Assembly: GCA_034429745.1 (NCBI GenBank)
Contig: DAOUFY010000082.1
Span: 1-16,749, forward strand
Source: JBAXBF01 sp034429745
GTDB lineage: Bacteria; Chloroflexota; Anaerolineae; Anaerolineales; DRKV01
Direction of reading: 5' to 3'
DNA: 16,749 bases
Shown here piece by piece: positions 14,132 through 16,749 of the stretch. Every line of letters begins with the position of its first letter. Within the stretch, counting starts at the first letter, position 1. The notes beneath the pieces were generated by a model. The model made no database searches and was not told the origin of the DNA. It saw only the letters and a program-made list of their open reading frames with translations. A program made the position numbers and the translations under genes.

Positions 14132-16078
14132 TTAAGTTTCCCCCAAAGCTGATTTTATTTCTTGAGCAAGTTTTTGGTTAAAACCTGACAGATTGGCTAT
14201 TTCTTCGATGCTAGCATGGCGGATGTTTTCAATAGACCCAAAGTGTTTCAACAATTGCCGTCTTCGGCTAGGACCTATACCTTCGATGCTCTCGAGTATA
14301 GAGGTGTAGGATGCTTTTTGTCTTCGTTTGCGGTGGCTAGTTATTGCAAAGCGGTGTGCTTCATCCCTTATGCGTTGAATCAAATGCAGCCCTGGTGAAT
14401 GGCGATCTAATGTAATGGGTTGTGGAGATGTTGGCGTGAATATTTCCTCATGTTTTTTTGCCAAGCCTATGACAGGTACTTTATGGTGCAGTTGATATTT
14501 TTCAAGAACGGCAACTGCTCTTTGCAATTGTCCTTTCCCGCCATCTACTATGAGCAAGTCGGGCAAGTGGGTAAATGCCGGATCGGGTTGATTTTTCTGA
14601 TCATTTTTTCGGTTTTGGTGGGATGGTTCTTGGGATAAATCGGGGGACAGGCTTTCTTCATCATTGGTGTGGGCATCTTGCCAGCGTTTGAAACGCCGTA
14701 GAAGCACCTCCTCTATACTAGCAAAATCATCTATACCGTTCACGCTGCGGATGTTGAAACGGCGATAAAGCTTTTTATTAGGTACACCTTGTTCAAAGAC
14801 AACCATGCTGCCGACCGAATAAGTGCCCTGTGTGTTGGAAATATCGTAACATTCAATCCGCAAAGGTGGAGAATCCAATGACAAGGCTTGTTGCAGTTCT
14901 GCTAAGGCGATGGTTTGTTGATGCCGATCGTTTTCCCATTGTTTTTTCAACATTGTTAAGGTTTCGGCAGCATTTTCAATCGCCATTTGAATGAGTTCCT
15001 GCTGATTACCTTCCCGCGGGATGAAGACTTCAACGGGTGCACAAGAATTATTTTGACCACAGCGTTTTGTTGTGAGCCAGCGCTTAATAATCTGTGCTTC
15101 TTCTATGTCGTGAGGTAAAAGCACTTGTTGAGGAACGCTGGCGGATTGATAATAAAATTGTTTGAGAAAGGCACTCAATACTTGTTCTTCCGGTATATCT
15201 TCTGTCCCTTTGAGCAAAAAATATTCTCGTCCGATGAGTTTACCGCCTCTAATAAAGAATACTTGGACACAAGCCTCATCGTCAGAACGAGCCATTGCAA
15301 TGACATCTGAGTCAATGTAATCGCTTGAGACCACCTTTTGTTTTTCGACAACCATTTGTATAGAACGGATTTGATCGCGTATGACGGCAGCCTTTTCAAA
15401 ATTTAATTTTTCAGCTGCTGCTTGCATTTCTTCTTGAAGCCGTGCTAGAATAGGTTCGGTACGCCCTTGGAGGAAATTGCATAAATCATCAATCATTTGA
15501 CGATATTCTTCTTTATTGACTTTTCCAATGCAAGGAGCACAGCAAAGTTTTATATCGAAAAACAAGCAGGCTCTACTGTCTTTGCCGGTAATGACTCGAT
15601 CGCAGGTAAGGTAAGGGAAAAGTTTCCTTAGTACATCTAAAGTCTGATGAACAGCCCAAACACTGGTGTATGGTCCAAAATATCGCGCTCCATCTTGCAG
15701 AATTTGGCGAGTAACGGTAACCTTAGGGAAGTCATCTTGCCAATGTACCTTAATATATGGATATCTCTTATCGTCTTTCAGCAGCACATTGTAAGCAGGG
15801 CGATACTGTTTGATGAGGTTCATCTCTAGTATCAATGCTTCTAGTTCTGAAGCGACTACAATCCATTCGAGTTGAGCAATGCGTTGAACTAAGTGGCGGG
15901 TTTTAACATTGTCTTGGGCACTAGCATGAAAATAAGAGCGCACGCGATTACGCAAATTAATCGCTTTACCGACGTATATTACCTTACCGTTTTCGTCTTT
16001 CATTATGTAGCAGCCAGGTTTTGTCGGCAACGCATCTAAGATGGCTTGAAGTTTTTCTTGAACTTTTGGGTTTGTCAT
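14132..16078 (-). CDS. uvrC: Excinuclease ABC subunit C
   Basis: UvrC makes the two incisions around a lesion held by UvrB in nucleotide excision repair. The 648 residues cover the full family architecture. The GIY-YIG 3'-incision domain (about 16-95) has PGCYIMKD, VIYVGKA, E80 and a PAYNVLL end. A cysteine region (C171, C179, C180, C183) resembles the UvrC metal-binding region. The UVR motif that contacts UvrB (about 205-240) has LNFEKAAVIRDQIRSI. The RNase H-like 5'-incision domain has IECYDISNTQG (D412), LLIVDGGKGQL (D512) and RDEAHRFAITSHR (H575). A tandem helix-hairpin-helix closes it (IEGIGPSRRRQLLKHFGSIE, 598-617). A polar insert (about 469-504) within the RNase H domain is rich in Asn, Gln, Ser and Asp. 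It is the first gene of the - strand array; a likely promoter lies just upstream. Confidence 0.96.
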   Translation of the reverse strand: MTNPKVQEKLQAILDALPTKPGCYIMKDENGKVIYVGKAINLRNRVRSYFHASAQDNVKTRHLVQRIAQLEWIVVASELEALILEMNLIKQYRPAYNVLLKDDKRYPYIKVHWQDDFPKVTVTRQILQDGARYFGPYTSVWAVHQTLDVLRKLFPYLTCDRVITGKDSRACLFFDIKLCCAPCIGKVNKEEYRQMIDDLCNFLQGRTEPILARLQEEMQAAAEKLNFEKAAVIRDQIRSIQMVVEKQKVVSSDYIDSDVIAMARSDDEACVQVFFIRGGKLIGREYFLLKGTEDIPEEQVLSAFLKQFYYQSASVPQQVLLPHDIEEAQIIKRWLTTKRCGQNNSCAPVEVFIPREGNQQELIQMAIENAAETLTMLKKQWENDRHQQTIALAELQQALSLDSPPLRIECYDISNTQGTYSVGSMVVFEQGVPNKKLYRRFNIRSVNGIDDFASIEEVLLRRFKRWQDAHTNDEESLSPDLSQEPSHQNRKNDQKNQPDPAFTHLPDLLIVDGGKGQLQRAVAVLEKYQLHHKVPVIGLAKKHEEIFTPTSPQPITLDRHSPGLHLIQRIRDEAHRFAITSHRKRRQKASYTSILESIEGIGPSRRRQLLKHFGSIENIRHASIEEIANLSGFNQKLAQEIKSALGET

Positions 16079-16096
16079 AATGCCTTTTCTTTTTTC

Positions 16097-16125
16097 ATTT
16101 TATCATGGAATAAAAAAGGAGTAAA
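16097..16125 (-). promoter_or_regulatory. Likely sigma-70-type promoter of uvrC
   Basis: On the - strand TTTACT (16125-16120) and TAAAAT (16102-16097) are exactly 17 bases apart. They match consensus at four and five of six positions. The -10 is about 18 bases before the uvrC ATG, so the leader would be short, with only a weak AAAAGG as Shine-Dalgarno. Confidence 0.55.
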
Positions 16126-16152
16126 ATTTCACCCTAAATTTGATTTTTCAGG

Positions 16153-16158
16153 TATAAT
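16153..16158 (+). promoter_or_regulatory. -10 element for the DUF6504 gene
   Basis: A perfect TATAAT, preceded by GG, lies 30 bases before the ATG at 16189. The best -35 candidate is TTCACC at 16128-16133, with a long 19-base spacer. It faces away from the uvrC promoter, leaving the two -35 regions almost adjacent. Confidence 0.5.
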
Positions 16159-16188
16159 TGTTGCACCATAGAAGGCAGATGTAGTAGT

Positions 16189-16431
16189 ATGGATCCAATT
16201 CATGTAACGGCTAATTTTAATTCTCAAGGAGAAGTTACACCGCTTAGCTTCGCTTGGCGCGGTCGCATTTATCGCGTTGGTGCTACAGGACGTCAATGGC
16301 AAGATGAAGAGGGACGCCATTTGCTGGTGATGACAGAAAGTGAAACAGTATATCATTTACTTTTTATCCCTCAGGGAGGGAAATGGTATTTGCTTAATGG
16401 GCATCATCAGGGGCAATACTCGCTTTCGTGA
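16189..16431 (+). CDS. DUF6504-type small protein
   Basis: This 80-residue soluble protein of unknown function begins MDPIHVTANFNSQGEVTPLS. Its core, PLSFAWRGRIYRVGATGRQW, and the later YHLLFIPQGGKWYLLNGHHQ resemble the DUF6504 pattern (F.W.GR.Y.V, then a Trp-containing strand) as I remember it. No catalytic motif, signal peptide or membrane span is visible. The Shine-Dalgarno is weak (GAAGG, 13 bases before the ATG), but a perfect -10 lies upstream. It is transcribed away from uvrC, and its stop overlaps the start of the next gene by four bases, so the two are probably translated together. The family assignment is from recognition only. Confidence 0.7.
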   Translation: MDPIHVTANFNSQGEVTPLSFAWRGRIYRVGATGRQWQDEEGRHLLVMTESETVYHLLFIPQGGKWYLLNGHHQGQYSLS

Positions 16432-16749
16432 GAATGCCCCTACTTGGTAAACATCGTCCTTTTCAGCTTGTTGTTCTTTGCTTGCTATTTTTTATATACA
16501 CTTTATTCTGTTTTTCGCGCATCTATCAAACATGGCAGCAAAGACAAGTATTGCTTGAAATCAGCGAAAATAGCATTTTTCTCCTTTTTTACCTCGTTAT
16601 TTTTGGTCTTTTGTTAGGAAGCGTTTCCTTCTGGGTAGGGGCAAGCTTATGGAGGGGGCAAAAGAAGGCACGCAGATGGGCTTTGGTTTTTTATTTAGCA
16701 GCATTTTTTATTTTTCTTATTGAAAAATTTATAAGTTGGGTTTTCTTTG
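16428..16749 (+). CDS. Small multi-span membrane protein, 3' end outside window
   Basis: The frame opens with GTG at 16428 (an ATG at 16434 is an alternative) and stays open to the window end, giving 107 residues so far. The GTGA at 16428-16431 contains both this start and the stop of the preceding DUF6504 gene, an arrangement typical of translational coupling. The product has three clear hydrophobic segments: FQLVVLCLLFFIYTLFCF (about 12-29), IFLLFYLVIFGLLLGSVSFW (about 52-71) and ALVFYLAAFFIFLIEKF (about 85-101). Basic residues between them include RGQKKARR. No family is recognised. The missing end could hold further spans or a domain that would identify it. Confidence 0.75.
   Translation, partial: MRMPLLGKHRPFQLVVLCLLFFIYTLFCFSRIYQTWQQRQVLLEISENSIFLLFYLVIFGLLLGSVSFWVGASLWRGQKKARRWALVFYLAAFFIFLIEKFISWVFF

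Overview
The window reads as a chromosomal segment of an AT-leaning bacterium, most likely Chloroflexota, class Anaerolineae. This is inferred from four things: the order rpsD-rpoA-rplQ-truA-rplM-rpsI, a MazG protein carrying a remnant of a tetrapyrrole-methylase domain, a membrane-anchored SUMF1-domain protein with a Thr/Pro-rich linker, and a DUF6504-type protein. I could not run a database search, so the taxonomy is recognition from memory. I see no transposase, integrase, CRISPR array or prophage gene. No gene-free stretch exceeds about 205 bases.

Left part, + strand (1-3824): the end of a ribosomal-protein/RNA-polymerase-alpha operon. It holds the 3' part of rpsD, then rpoA, rplQ, truA, rplM and rpsI, closed by a Rho-independent terminator near 3771-3824. 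Middle part, + strand (3874-7183): a MazG-family pyrophosphohydrolase lacking the SAM-binding half of its N-terminal domain. It overlaps a large polytopic membrane protein that looks like a GT-C glycosyltransferase. An isolated tRNA-Asp(GTC) follows with its own consensus-like promoter.

Right part, - strand (16078 down to 7212): eight co-directional genes in transcription order. They are uvrC, a SUMF1-domain membrane protein, a 42-residue single-pass membrane protein, yebC, ruvC, ruvA, proC and a DUF255/YyaL-type thioredoxin-domain protein. Three of them (uvrC, ruvC, ruvA) act in nucleotide excision repair or Holliday-junction processing. YebC-family proteins are now linked to translation and regulation, and ruvB is not next to ruvA. 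This array converges on the tRNA gene, and both ends share a perfect 18-bp hairpin that includes the last codons of the yyaL-type gene.

Right edge, + strand (16189-16749): a DUF6504-type gene is translated divergently from uvrC. A small membrane protein, cut by the window edge, overlaps it by a GTGA stop/start.

Most of the window is core housekeeping. The less ordinary items are the half-lost methylase domain on MazG, the 42-residue membrane protein, the SUMF1 protein without FGE cysteines, the shared palindromic terminator, and the GTGA-coupled membrane protein at the edge. I found no convincing new multi-gene system.
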